Assembly (NCBI GenBank): GCA_009760855.2
Contig: WPIO01000146.1
Coordinates: forward strand, 808,001-872,000
DNA length: 64,000 nucleotides
Source of the DNA: Cristatella mucedo
Taxonomy: Eukaryota; Bryozoa; Phylactolaemata; Cristatellidae
Reading direction: 5' to 3'
Shown: in pieces, positions 1 through 10,355 of the stretch
Layout of the letters: every line of letters begins with the position of its first letter
How positions within the stretch are numbered: the stretch's first letter is position 1
The notes under the pieces: model-generated
The model's database searches: none
What the model saw: the letters and a program-made list of their open reading frames with translations, nothing else
What the model was told of the DNA's origin: nothing
Program-made: the position numbers and the translations under genes

Positions 1-2
1 CA

Positions 3-2783
3 ATTAAAGACGCTACTTCATCTGGTTTCACGTTCTTTCACACCCCTAGATCAATCAAAACTGGAGGTGGAGTTGCTATGATCGTGCGCTCGAAATTCAA
101 CTTCAAGCCATTTGCGGTACCCTCGAAGCAGTCTTTTGAATCTATTGTCCTGGTCTCACCCGAAAACAAGCTACCGATAGTGGCAGTAGTCTATCGCCCA
201 CCAGGTACCAAATCCTCCTTTATCTCAGATTTCTCCGATCTCATTTCGATTCTGTGTGCAAGAAATCGATCCTTCCTCGTTATGGGTGATTTCAACGTTC
301 ACTTTGATAACTTATCTGACGCTTTCAGCACCGAATATCGTACAATGACAGACTCATTATCTCTTGTGGCTCATGTGCATGGCCCTACCCACATCAAGGG
401 TCACACACTCGACCAAATTTTCTCATATAACTGCACTTTGTCATCACCAGTTATCACCAAATCCTGCTTATCTGACCACATGCAGATCTCATTCAATCTA
501 CAGTGTGTGCCCACATTCTCCTCTAAAATAACCTGTGAATCGCGAAACCTCAAGACCCTTGACATCGATGCTGTCCGTGCGAGCATATCTGCTTCACCTT
601 TGCTGCTCAGTCCTCCCTCCGATCTGTCATCACTGGTAGATTGCTACAACACGACACTAGCTGACACGCTCGACGAGTTTGCACCTTTGACAAAGCGCAC
701 TGTGCGCCCCCGCCCAGACGGCCTATGGTTTACCACAGACATTAAACTAGCCAAGTCTACTAAACGAAAGCTTGAAAAGGCATACAAAAGATCCGGACTA
801 ACTGTCCATCGACAGGCATATGAAGACTACTGTAGGTCGTACCAATCGATCCTAGCAAAGGCTAAGTCTAGCTTCTATAGAAACATTGTTGAATCACAGA
901 TGCACAATCCAAAAATGCTGATGTCGACAATAAACCATCTCCTCAACCGTTCCCAGGTTAGCTCCTTACCTGATGATCATAGTGATGATCTAGCCGATCG
1001 CTTCTCTCGATTCTTTGTGCAGAAGATAGACAAAATCAGGGAATCCATCCCTGCGATGACAACCTTCCCACTAGAATGCTGTTCCTCGGTTCCTGGCTGC
1101 GCCTCAATGTCTGCATTTAAACAGGTCACCAGTGACGTAGTCCTCAAGCTCGTATCTCAATCAAAGAAGACAACAAGTCCACTGGACCCTATTCCCACTG
1201 TCCTGCTCCTACGTTGCATTGATCTGCTGCTGCCATGCATAACCAACATCATTAATATGTCATTAGCCTCAGGTCAGGTCCCAGCAACTTTCAAAAAAGC
1301 TGTAGTCAGGCGACTTCTCAAGAAAGCTACACTAGACCAAGAGAACTTAAGCAACTACCGCCCAGTCTCCCTTCTACCATTCCTATCAAAGACACTGGAA
1401 CAGGTCGTGGCAGACCAGCTGAACTCGTATATCGAAACCTCACACCTTGCTAGTAAGTTCCAGTCTGGCTTTAGAGCTAATCAATCCACAGAGTCAGCAT
1501 TGCTTCGGGTATACAACGACCTACTTAGGAATGCAGACATGGGTAGAGTGTCTCTTCTTGTTTTGCTCGATCTTTCGGCAGCTTTTGATACCATCGATCA
1601 CAAAGTACTTCTAGAGCGCCTCTCATCTCGCCTGGGCATCACTGGCACTGCTCTGCAGTGGTTCAGGTCCTATCTCAGTGGGAGACTCCAGAGTGTTGAC
1701 TTGAATGGACAAAGATCATCTGAAGTACCTCTAAAATATGGAGTACCTCAGGGCTCTGTGCTAGGTCCGGTCCTTTTCACCGTTTATACTCTCCCTCTCG
1801 CTGATGTGATTGCCAAGCACAATCTAGGCTTTCACTTCTATGCGGATGACACTCAGTTGTACCTTTGCTTTGATCCCTCCCAGCATTCGAGCACCTCAAA
1901 TTCTCTCAACTCACTTGCTGCATGCATTGATGACATCCGATCATGGATGGCAGCAAATTTTCTAAAACTAAACGATGATAAAACTAACTTACTAGTTATG
2001 GGGAAACCTAGTGTTATTCAGAAATTGGAAAGGCTGACTTTCAAAATTGGCTCTGCCAGCATATCTCCAGTTGCATCAGCTCGAAATCTAGGTGTCATAT
2101 TCCAAAGCGACCTCTCGTTAGACGACCACATCAGCTCCACAGTCAAATCAGCCTATTTTCAGCTTCATAACATTGCTAAAATTAGAGCTTGTTTAGATAA
2201 GGATACCACGTCCAAGTTGGTCCATGCATTCATGACATCTCGTCTCGACTTCTGCAACTCACTGCTTACTGGCCTACCAGCATGTGCGATCAGGCGATTG
2301 CAGCTGGTGCAAAACTCTGCAGCTAGGCTTGTCTGTCGTGAGCGTCGCAGTTGCCACATTACTCCACTTCTTGCCGACCTGCACTGGTTACCAGTCAAGC
2401 AACGGATTGACTTCAAGGTTTTGTCGCTCACTTTTAGGTCTCTTTATTCTATGGCTCCAGCCTATCTTTCAGATACACTACCCCATCAGGCAAAGCATCG
2501 CACCACTCGCTTTTCGGAATCCAACAGTCTAGAAATACCTCGTACAAACCTTAAATCCTTTGGAGACCGTGCATTTAGCTCCTATGCTCCCACAGCCTGG
2601 AACTCCCTCCCGACCTGCATCAGAAAATCCCCTGACCTGACCACATTTAAAAGATACTTAAAAACATACCTTTTTAGGACAGCATTTAGTGGGTCCTTGT
2701 GTATCGTCCTCGATGTGCTTATGTGTGCTGACACTGTTCATGCTGCCACTAACCACATTTGCATGCTGACCCAGTGCATGTAA
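3..2783 (+). CDS. LINE-A ORF2: APE endonuclease-reverse transcriptase (5' partial)
   Basis: Polyprotein for target-primed reverse transcription: the endonuclease nicks DNA and the RT copies the LINE RNA. The frame is open from base 3 to the TAA at 2781-2783. The ATG at 78 lies inside the endonuclease domain, since codons before it still encode endonuclease residues ending GGGVA, so it is not the true start. Counting from that ATG, endonuclease motifs are YRPPG (residue 39), GDFN (70-73) and SDH (132-134). RT motifs are LLDLSAAFDT with catalytic Asp near 498, GVPQGS (555-560), YADD (588-591) and a KLNDDKT block. A CR1-like C-terminal region of about 230 residues follows ([25 protein letters not shown]). 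All visible catalytic residues are intact and there is no frameshift, so this copy could be active or recently active. The missing part is the extreme endonuclease N terminus and anything upstream of it. Confidence 0.95.
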   Translation: MKDATSSGFTFFHTPRSIKTGGGVAMIVRSKFNFKPFAVPSKQSFESIVLVSPENKLPIVAVVYRPPGTKSSFISDFSDLISILCARNRSFLVMGDFNVHFDNLSDAFSTEYRTMTDSLSLVAHVHGPTHIKGHTLDQIFSYNCTLSSPVITKSCLSDHMQISFNLQCVPTFSSKITCESRNLKTLDIDAVRASISASPLLLSPPSDLSSLVDCYNTTLADTLDEFAPLTKRTVRPRPDGLWFTTDIKLAKSTKRKLEKAYKRSGLTVHRQAYEDYCRSYQSILAKAKSSFYRNIVESQMHNPKMLMSTINHLLNRSQVSSLPDDHSDDLADRFSRFFVQKIDKIRESIPAMTTFPLECCSSVPGCASMSAFKQVTSDVVLKLVSQSKKTTSPLDPIPTVLLLRCIDLLLPCITNIINMSLASGQVPATFKKAVVRRLLKKATLDQENLSNYRPVSLLPFLSKTLEQVVADQLNSYIETSHLASKFQSGFRANQSTESALLRVYNDLLRNADMGRVSLLVLLDLSAAFDTIDHKVLLERLSSRLGITGTALQWFRSYLSGRLQSVDLNGQRSSEVPLKYGVPQGSVLGPVLFTVYTLPLADVIAKHNLGFHFYADDTQLYLCFDPSQHSSTSNSLNSLAACIDDIRSWMAANFLKLNDDKTNLLVMGKPSVIQKLERLTFKIGSASISPVASARNLGVIFQSDLSLDDHISSTVKSAYFQLHNIAKIRACLDKDTTSKLVHAFMTSRLDFCNSLLTGLPACAIRRLQLVQNSAARLVCRERRSCHITPLLADLHWLPVKQRIDFKVLSLTFRSLYSMAPAYLSDTLPHQAKHRTTRFSESNSLEIPRTNLKSFGDRAFSSYAPTAWNSLPTCIRKSPDLTTFKRYLKTYLFRTAFSGSLCIVLDVLMCADTVHAATNHICMLTQCM

Positions 2784-2867
2784 CCCCTAACCATGTTATT
2801 CATTTTGTTTGTTTTTTAAGCATGATTTTACTTACTATTCTATTGCGTATCACTTTGCAGCAAATGT

Positions 2868-2907
2868 AAAGCGCCTAGAAAGAGATTTAGTTCTCTGAGG
2901 GCGCTTT
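2868..2907 (+). other. LINE-A conserved 3'-terminal hairpin
   Basis: Outer stem AAAGCGCC (2868-2875) pairs perfectly with GGCGCTTT (2900-2907). An inner AGAGA (2881-2885) pairs with TCTCT (2892-2896). The same foldable block is kept in most LINE-A tails in the window. In L2-type LINEs a 3' stem-loop is the RT recognition site, and I infer the same role here. Confidence 0.75.
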
Positions 2908-2918
2908 ATCAAGTGCAA

Positions 2919-2935
2919 TATTATTATTATTATTA
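2919..2935 (+). repeat. (ATT)n tail of LINE-A copy 1
   Basis: A short ATT microsatellite directly after the 3' hairpin. It serves in place of a poly(A) tail and is present at the end of most LINE-A copies here. Confidence 0.85.
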
Positions 2936-3069
2936 CCTTGGATGATCATCTTTACAATGGCTTACCGACTGATCACCTGAGCTAGCTATCAATTTGTAAA
3001 ATTCAGAAATAATTTTGAATTAAAAATTTTCAATGTTAGTGATGTAGAATTTAAACTTTTTTAACACAG

Positions 3070-3350
3070 AAAGGGAAGTTTCATGTGAGTATGGCGATCT
3101 GCTTCCAAAGTTGGAAGACAAGACTATATCTAATAAAAAGTGTTTTTATTGTACATTGAACGATGAGATTATTAGTGATGAGGATGATGAACGAAAAAAG
3201 AGTGTGTGGGACTTCACGATAGAGATTTTTCGAAGTGAAGAGTACACTTTAAGTAAGCACAGTGATAACTTTCTTGCTCTGGATGTTATACAGTTGATGT
3301 TTTTCAAAATTATGGACGTATGTCAAAAGAATTGTTTTAGATTCCGCTAA
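3070..3350 (+). CDS. Candidate terminal host exon, acidic/cysteine-containing, unknown function
   Basis: A pyrimidine-rich tract ending in ACAG at 3066-3069 precedes a reading frame entered in phase 1 (two bases, then codons) and open for about 93 codons to a TAA at 3348-3350. The peptide has two CxxC-like cysteine pairs, an acidic stretch (SDEDDE) followed by basic residues (RKK), and a hydrophobic region near the end (VIQLMFFKI). It lies between two LINE-A copies but matches neither. The phase-1 entry agrees with the other exon candidates on this strand. I recognise no domain. It could be a chance frame in AT-rich DNA. Confidence 0.35.
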
Positions 3351-4318
3351 TTTTTAAAATGCTCATTGTTAAAGACTACTGTAGGTCGGATCAATCGATC
3401 TTTGCAAAAGAAAAGTATTCTATAAGAAAAGTTGTGGGATCACAGAAGCACAATCCAAAACTGCTGCTGTCGACGATCAGCCATCTCCTCAACCACTATC
3501 AGGTTTGCTCCTTACCCGATGATCACTGAGATGATCTAGGTGATCGCATCTCTAGCTTCTGTCCAGAACATTGACACGATAAGGGATTCCATTACTGCGA
3601 TGGCAGCTTCTCTCCGATAATGCTATAAATCAATTCCTTGCAGAACCACAAGGTCTACTTTATAGCAGGTCACTAGTCACATCTTCCTGAAGTTCACATT
3701 ACAATTGATGAATACAACAAGTCTTTTGGACACTATTGCCACTGCCCTGCATTGCTTTGCATTGATCTGGTGCTGCCATGCATAAATAATACATTGATAT
3801 CTCATTAGCGTCGGGTCATGTCCCAGCACCTTTAAAAATCTGTGCAGACCACTATTCAACACAGCGAGACTAGACCAAGACAACTTGAGCAACTATCTAC
3901 CAATCTCCCTTCTACCAGTCCAATCAAAGGCACTGGAACGAGTCTCGGCTGACCAGCAGAACCCGTGAACTTTACCTTCAAACGTTGCTTGTAAGTTCCA
4001 GTCTGGCTTTAGAGCTAATCACTCTACAGAGTCTGCATAGCTGAGGTGTACTACGACCTACGTAGGAATGCAGACATGGGTAGAGTATCTCTACTTGCTT
4101 TGCTAGATCTTTTGGCAGCTTTAGTAACAATTTAACACCAACTTCTTTTTGAGCACCTCTCATCTCGCCTGGGCATCACTGGCTCTGCCCAGCAATAGTT
4201 CGGGTCCTTTCTCAGTGGGAATCTATAGGGTAATAATCTGATTGGACGACGATTGTCTGATTAACCTCTGAAATATGGGGTACCTCGGGGCTCCGTGCTT
4301 GGTCTCGTTTTTTCACGG

Positions 4319-4319
4319 T

Positions 4320-4369
<50 letters not shown>
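4319..4369 (+). repeat. (CT)n microsatellite inside LINE-A copy 2
   Basis: A CT tract with one interruption, located where intact LINE-A has a CT-rich coding stretch (TATACTCTCCCTCTCGC). It looks like an expansion of the element's own sequence. Confidence 0.9.
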
Positions 4370-4547
4370 GTGCTCATGTGATTGTCAAGCACATTCTAGG
4401 CTTTCACTTCTATGCGGATGAAAATCAGGTGTACCTTTGCATTGATTCCTCCCAGTTCTCTAGCCTGTACTATTATCTAATCTCCCTTGCTTCATGTAGT
4501 GTTGACATCCGCACATGGATGGCATCCAATTTTCTAAAATTGAATGA

Positions 4548-4672
4548 TAATAATAATATTAATGCATTTGATGAAGCACCCTCAGAGAACTCAATCTCTT
4601 TCTAGGAGCTTTACACTTGCTTCAAAGTAAACAGAGTCGAGCGGTAAGTGGTAGCATGCCTGATAAACGATG
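4548..4672 (-). mobile_element. Nested 3' tail of LINE-A (minus), inserted in LINE-A copy 2
   Basis: A reverse-complement (ATT)n tail, hairpin and about 60 bases of 3' UTR interrupt the plus-strand copy. ATGATAA-like sequence occurs on both sides, a plausible target-site duplication, and the host copy resumes collinearly at about 4673. Confidence 0.75.
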
Positions 4673-5257
4673 ATGATAACAATAACCTACTTTGTATATG
4701 CAAACCAAGTGTGATTCAGAAATTGGAAGGGCTAAAACTCAAGATTAGTTCTGCCAGCATATGTCCTGTTGAATCTGCATGAAATGTAAGGTCACGTTCC
4801 AAAGTGATATTTTGTTAGACAACCTCAGCAGCTCCACAATCAAGTCTGCCTAAGTTTAGCTACACAGTATTGTAGCGCCCTGCTGGCCTTGGCTGGGTTT
4901 TAGCACGAACAAGAGCTGTTCGGTGGCGGGCTAGAGCTCCTTTGTCCTCGAGCAGTGGGCCAGAGAGGAGCGTCAGTGCGGGTAGACAGGAAGCGCTTAA
5001 GAGCAAGCCAGGAAGCTCTGAGACGAGCGGTGGCGATTCGGCCTTTAGAATTGGTCCGGTATGTGCGGAAGCGGCTGATTGATGTTGGCTGGCCTGTCAA
5101 CCTCCACCTTCACTCGTTCCAAAAACGAATCGTCTTGAACCCATACGCCATTCAAGCTGGACAGAGGTGCCTTTCCAGTGGCCTATATTCCTTGCCGTAA
5201 TGGGCCGGGATGTCGGGCCCAATACTACTAGGCGCTTGCCCCATTGTTTCAGCTAGG

Positions 5258-5265
5258 TATTTAAG
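5258..5265 (+). promoter_or_regulatory. TATA-like box of LTR-E
   Basis: TATTTAAG followed by a short inverted repeat (GAGCGACGCTC). It lies about 690 bp upstream of the AATAAA, consistent with U3/R organisation of an LTR. Confidence 0.4.
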
Positions 5266-5536
5266 AGTCGAGCGACGCTCGCTCTTGGTCTTACGGTCTT
5301 ATGTCTTTGGTCCGGCTGCGACGCCGTCGCACTCGTTTCTCTGAAAGCGAGGAAGGAGGGCGGGCTGTCCGCCGATGATGGACGGAACGGGTGAAGACAG
5401 CACTAGGAGGATTCGGTGGAACTCCACCGAATACGGTCGTATCGCGCCCGAGCTGGCAATTTGTGTGTTCTTTCGTGTTTTGTGTGTGCGCGCTAGCCCG
5501 TGGTCTCGGCATAGGGATTTGCCGGTGCGAGCTAGG

Positions 5537-5890
5537 CGTAGTTGGCTTGTGTGGAGCCCTAGTTCCCCAGTTAAGGTTTAGGCTCCGGGCGAGCTTCAGT
5601 GTGGAGAAGTATTTCCTCCGCAGGAGTGCTTGAGTTGGCGTGTGTGGAGTATTCCTGCCGCACTTTTGGAAACCGAGTTCTAGTTCTCCGGTTTGGGTTT
5701 AGACTCCGGTTCGCGCTTCAGTGTGGAGAAGTATTCCCTCCGCAGGAGTGTTTGCGTTGGCGTGTTTGGGGTATTCCCTCGGCACAGGTGGGAACGGATT
5801 CCTAGTTCACCGGTTAGGGTTTAGGGTCCGGGTCGCGCTTAGTGTGGAGGAGTATTTCCTCCAAAAGAGTGTTGGTGTAACTGGGAACGT
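5537..5890 (+). repeat. 122-bp tandem repeat, about 2.8 units, inside LTR-E
   Basis: The string GTGTGGAGAAGTAT or a close variant recurs at 5599, 5721 and 5842 (spacing 122 and 121). Each is followed by TCCTCC and preceded by a GGTT(T/A)..GG(C/T)TCCGG block. Units have diverged by a few substitutions. Tandem repeats of this size are common in LTR U3/R regions. Confidence 0.85.
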
Positions 5891-5946
5891 GCGAGGAGTG
5901 TGGAGATAAAGCTTAACTAGACGCGCAGCTACTTTGTGCGCTTGCG

Positions 5947-5952
5947 AATAAA
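5947..5952 (+). terminator. Polyadenylation signal in LTR-E
   Basis: AATAAA in the 3' part of the GC-rich LTR-like block, about 220 bases before its end. Confidence 0.5.
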
Positions 5953-6932
5953 GTTCGCTAAAATCCCCAATCTGTGTGTCTCGCTTCCGATTTACGCCGC
6001 GGACTCATGACCCCCTTTAGTATCGGTAAGCAGGTCAGCGCCAGGAACGCTCGTTTCGTGGCGGCCAGCCTATTGCGCGTAGGCGTGAACCGAACGGCAG
6101 TAGGAGCAAGGTCACACCGCTAGGTAAGCGGCAGGTCAAGCCTACCCCGCCGAGCCTTCGGCGTTACAGCATCGTTCAAATTCGGGCTTTTGTAGATAGG
6201 GATACCACATCAAAGTTGGCCCGTGCACTTGTGACATCCAGAGTTGACCTCTGTAACTTACTGGTTGCTGGCCTACCGGCATATGCATTCAGGCACTTAC
6301 AGCTTGTGCAAAACGCAGAAGCTAAGCTTGTCATTGGTGAGCTTTGCATTTGCCACATCACACCACTTTCGCCGACCGTCTCTCTCTCTTCCTGTCATGC
6401 AAAGATTCGATATCAAGGTTTTGTCGCTCCTTTTGGTCCTTTCACTCTTTAGCTCCAGTTCACCTATCACATCTACTGCCTCACCAGGCCAAGCATCCTA
6501 ACACTTCCTTCTGGAATCTAACTGTTTACCTATACCTGGTACAAACCTCAAATGCTGTAGATAATGAGTTTTTTGAGCTCGTGTGCTTCCAAAGCCTGGT
6601 AATCACTCCCACTTTGCATCACGACATCCTCTCACTTGATCACGTTTAAAAAGAAATTACAAAACGCACCTATTTGTGACATCATTTAGTGGGTTCCTGC
6701 GATTTGTCCTTCATGTGCGTATGAATGCTGACAATGTTGCATGCGGCCACTAACCACACTCGCATGCTAACCCTGAGCATATAGCCCCGAGTCAGGCTAT
6801 TCATGTTGTTTATCAAGCATGATAGCACTCACCATTTGATCGTGTTTCCTTTGCAGCAAATGTCAAGTGCCTAGAGATAGATTGCGTTCTCTGTGGTCGC
6901 TTTATCAAGCGGATTATTACAATTTTTATTAT

Positions 6933-7504
6933 GTTATCTCCTAGAAACTGAGTGTTATTTTCTTAGAAAGAAAGTACGAGCAAGATCGTTTGCATACAAA
7001 TCTTCTGAAGTATTTCCTCTACTAACTAACCGACTTACATTGATGTTATCTTCAAGCAACACTTTATTTTCTTCCGACTTCATCATTAAGGTTTTCTTTA
7101 GTAGCTACATCAATTCAATCTCTGGATGTAGTACAAGAACGTATTTTTAGAGTTAGCCTATTGATGTCCTCTTACTAAGAAATCAATTGTAGACAAATCA
7201 AAAAAGAAAATCAATTCTATCAGAATTTATACACTTACGGTTTTTAAGCTTATGCATTAATAATAAGCAATCCAGTTTCGTATTAAACACATCGGTGATT
7301 AGCTTAGCCTAAAATGGAACAGTTCCTTTTTAAATTAGCCGGGATTCAGCAATTACACGTCTTTATTTTTATTAGGATCATGGTATCATAAATGTAGCCG
7401 TGCTTAGCTGCTAAACTTTGTCATTTTAGCCAGATTTTGAGTCAAGGTTATGTTTCGTATAAATTGTGATTACAAGTACTAAGCTTTGTTCATTAATGCT
7501 GGAA
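6933..7504. other. AT-rich non-coding stretch
   Basis: No repeat, splice-bounded frame or RNA gene recognised. Short frames here are broken by stops. Confidence 0.5.
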
Positions 7505-7675
7505 TCATTTCGTCATGGTTGAATACTTGCTTGAATCTTGGATTCGATTTCTGTGGTGGGCAATCCTGTATCGCCACAGCACGCGAGGGTGATAGCCGTA
7601 AAGGCTCTTCTGTCCCTATAAAAAATAGGCTGTTTAATCAGCTAGGATTTATTTATTTATTTTATTTAATCATTC
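7505..7675 (+). mobile_element. SINE-1 copy (tRNA-derived head, degraded)
   Basis: A B-box-like TGGATTCGATT at 7542 is followed by the family body containing GTGATAGCCGTAAAGGCTCTT (7590-7610) and AGGCTGTTTAATCAGCT, then an ATTT-rich tail. The same body occurs at 11440, 53803 and, reversed, 60790. Confidence 0.65.
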
Positions 7676-8331
7676 ACTGTTTACTTTTGCCATTAAGTAT
7701 GCACTGGAACTTTCGCCGTACAGGTTTAAATGGATCACGGCTTCAACGAGAGCATCCGTACGCATCCAATTCCCCTGCATGAAGAAGTCACTTCGTTGGG
7801 ACTGATAATTGCAAATGTCTGGCAACAGCAATGGTGCACAGGAAGTGCCATGCAGAGTAAGTGCACTGACATCTAGTGGGTGGCTTTGATACCGTCTGCC
7901 AGGCTTGATACTTATAGATCTACTCCTCCTTCCGGTGTCCTTGACGAAACTAAAATTAGGATTATGTGCAGCTTCTCTATTTATTTTCAAATAATCAGAT
8001 CAAAGTCATAACAATACAGGAACTGTGTACAATATCTGTCTAATGCTAATCTGGCTAACCTAGCTTTCTACGTCTTAAGAATGCTACATAGCCTGAAAGT
8101 TTACTACCGCTATGAACTACTTCCTTCATGGGAAACATTCTTGTAAATTAAATGTTTTAAAAACCAAAGCTTATCGATATTGGCTGCTCTGTATTAATCG
8201 CCCGAGCAGCTTTAACCTAAGCTGATTCCCTCCACGGCCTGCTTAGTTCGATTGGCTTGCAATAGTAACATACAATTTATTAGTCTTGCTTTCTGTATGG
8301 TATATCACTGATGACCTTTAGCTTTCTTTAG
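7676..8331. other. Non-coding, probable intron 5' of the first module exon
   Basis: No repeat recognised. It ends in a splice-acceptor-like pyrimidine tract (CTTTAGCTTTCTTTAG, ending at 8331). Confidence 0.4.
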
Positions 8332-8742
8332 AGTTTGGAGAAGTCACTGTAGAGTTTCCTGAGTGTATTCCCGAGCAGTCAAATTTCAATGTAGTGTGCC
8401 GTGTGAAATCAGGCGATGGAGTATTCATCAAGTCGACAAGCCTAATTTCGCTCAACAGCAGTGGGCAGTCTTCATTAATAGCTGTATGCAGTGTCGACGA
8501 GTTCTTTCAACTTTCGGATGCTGGCCGCCAGTTGTTTAATACCCCTACAACTACGTGCAGCAGCATTCCTTAAGGCCGACGTCAGAAACAGTTTACGGTC
8601 ATGTTTGAACTCTCATTGGGTGCCAACTCAACAGCTTCTATAATGTCTCTGAAGAGAATGAGATGTTCAATCACTGCTAATAATCGAATCGCTGTGGTCG
8701 AGGAATTCGCCAGTGACTATCGGGAAAATGTCACAATTTGTG
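8332..8742 (+). pseudogene. Host exon, copy 1 of a 411-nt extracellular-type module; in-frame stop
   Basis: The exon starts after the acceptor ending at 8331 and ends before a strong donor, GTAAGAAT, at 8743. It enters and leaves in phase 1. Its twin at 54696-55106 has exactly the same length and equivalent borders, which supports the boundaries. The ~137-residue product has spaced cysteines and hydrophobic/polar alternation typical of an extracellular beta-sandwich; an Ig-like fold is possible but unproven. Shared peptides with the twin include QSNFNV, FFQLSDAG and TTCSSI. TAA at 8571-8573 replaces the CAA (Gln) of the twin, so this copy is a pseudogene, a null allele, or an exon that is skipped. 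Skipping would keep frame because the exon is symmetric. The transmembrane exon at 12503 is the next in-phase partner. Confidence 0.6.
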
Positions 8743-10355
8743 GTAAGAATAGATCTGTAATATTCACGCTACCTTTGGCTGTCGTTTCCACTACAGAACT
8801 GCTGGCTGCTAGATTGTCCTCTGTGTATAATAGTAAGGTTTTTTATCTCGTAGGTGCCAAAGGTTGTAAGACTCGAATATAACTTGATCTGCCTGCATGT
8901 GCTTTAGAACATGCTGAGATCAAATTGAAAACCAATAGTTAGTAAAAATTCAAGTATCCTACTGTGTCAAGCTCGTGAAAGAATCATCATTCAATGAAAA
9001 TACAAAAAAGCTCAGTAAACAGTATCGGCCGATGGTTGTTTAGATCCCCCCTGTTAGTAACACAAGCTCAATCGTGCACATGTAAGCAAGGTGTGAATAT
9101 GTGGTATGCACAAAAATCAGGTTATCCAGACTTTCGATGTGTACAGTTTCAAATCACATGATCACATTTCAGAACAACTCACTTGAGTTAAGCAAAGGTG
9201 CTGTAGCAGTTTGGTTGTAAGCTTTTTTTGATCGCTAATTCAAATGACACGATGTCAGTTGGTTGGTGCTCTAAGCTTTGGCAGCAATGGTAACTGAAAG
9301 CACGGTCATCGTGGGTTTTTAAGTTAGTTATCACGACATGTATTTACACCAGTCAAAAGAGCCAGTGGTGAATTTGAGTTCTGCTGTGGATCTAGTTCAG
9401 GTTGGCTGGAGCAAGATAATGTGGGAACCTAATGGTTAGTGACATATTCCTGAAGTATGCATGGTGAAGATCTCTGAGCTGTGGTGATATGTGGAAGCTG
9501 TGACGTTCACAACAGGTAGGCCTACCTGCCTAGTTCTAGGCAACCTATTAGCCTTTGAGCTGGAGGGCCTTCAGAAGTGGAACAGCTAGTTGACAAGTTA
9601 AAAAGTTCTGTCAGGATTTCAGGCATGCATATGTCCAGCTATGGTGTGCTTATCCACACAAGCCGTACTGTTTGCAACCACTCCTAGATCAAACTCAACG
9701 GTGGAGCTAATTGTTTTAACTACTCAACACTGTATTTGAAGTCTATAGCCAGATTATGAACCGATGCGGCTGGAGATGCTGGTAGAGCCGTTGGGAAAAG
9801 TTGGGCTGTGTGGTATATGGGTAACCGTTGATAAGCTTCTGAGTAGACCGGTTAAATAAAGTTCCCTAAAATAAAATGCTCTGATGATAACAATGTCGTC
9901 AGATTTAATCTTTAACTGCTTCATTACTGCTCGATTGAATCAATGATCACACTTGTGTGTCACTCTTTAGGATCGTATGAGCAAATTTTGCAGGGCTTAG
10001 TAGCAGGCATAGACCGGAAGTAATACAAATAGGCCTTTTAAATATGTTGGATGGGAAGCACATCCAGTTGTTTGTGAACAATTTTGTAGTGGTGATCTGG
10101 CATAAGGATTTCTATCGGATTCTCATTACGGCCAGTGTGCCTATAAGAGAATGAGAGATCTCACCTTGACCTGCAGTGCAGCTCTCCATTACTGGGAACA
10201 ACAAATCTATTTTTCGAGCAGCAGATCAGTGCTGATTGGCTGAATGTCACTTGTACCTAGGCCAAGACCACATCAGCTATGGCTGGTCAGGGAATGCTCC
10301 TCAAGAGGAGCCAATAGCATTGAGATTCCTATGCATGATGGCTTGCTTAGCCAAT
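8743..10355. other. Probable intron, no repeats recognised
   Basis: Similarity to the region after the twin exon continues for about 85 bases (to GCTAGATTGTC at 8809-8819) without indels, so the duplication included intron sequence. Beyond that I see nothing interpretable. Confidence 0.4.

Larger units (their letters stand above)
1..2936 (+). mobile_element. LINE-A copy 1: near-complete CR1/L2-type non-LTR retrotransposon, cut by the window edge
   Basis: An autonomous LINE made of an endonuclease-RT frame, a ~150-bp 3' UTR, a terminal hairpin and an (ATT)n tail ending near 2936. The reading frame is already open at base 3, so the element begins left of the window. The same 3' UTR and tail recur on both strands throughout the window, which defines the family. 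The 3' portion is very similar to the truncated copy at 34591-35096, and they share diagnostic changes, so both look like recent insertions. Placement in the CR1/L2 group rests on the APE endonuclease, the CR1-type C-terminal region, the lack of RNase H, and the hairpin-plus-microsatellite 3' end. Confidence 0.93.
4871..6168 (+). mobile_element. Solo-LTR-like insertion (LTR-E), GC-rich, nested in LINE-A copy 2
   Basis: A 1298-bp block that starts TGTAGCGCC and ends GGCGTTACA, i.e. TG...CA ends with short inverted termini. It has a TATA-like TATTTAAG at 5258 and a poly(A) signal at 5947, as expected of an LTR. Flanks are GTAT (4867-4870) and GCAT (6169-6172). Removing the block and one flank restores LINE-A collinearity to the base. 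The GC content contrasts sharply with its surroundings. An alternative is a hAT-like DNA element, because the ends shifted inward (TAGCG/CGTTA) fit the hAT terminus pattern with an 8-bp imperfect duplication. No coding domain is recognised. An LTR is preferred because of the TATA and AATAAA layout. Confidence 0.6.
3370..6932 (+). mobile_element. LINE-A copy 2: degraded and interrupted by two later insertions
   Basis: Matches copy 1 from about its position 823 to the 3' end, with many stops, frameshifts and small deletions. Three collinear pieces belong to it: 3370-4547, 4673-4870 and 6169-6932. They are separated by a minus-strand LINE-A tail and by the 1.3-kb LTR. Recognisable remnants include FHFYAD at 4402 and the C-terminal region after 6170. 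The 3' end has the family hairpin remnant near 6860-6905 and a decayed tail. Confidence 0.88.

Noticed and set aside
5811-5826. Telomere-like TTAGGGTTTAGGG
   Set aside because: A single occurrence inside a diverged 122-bp repeat unit, not a telomeric array.
5291-5909. Several 60-80-codon frames in the GC-rich block
   Set aside because: They lie in the LTR-like insertion and its 122-bp repeats. Overlapping frames on both strands indicate composition, not coding.
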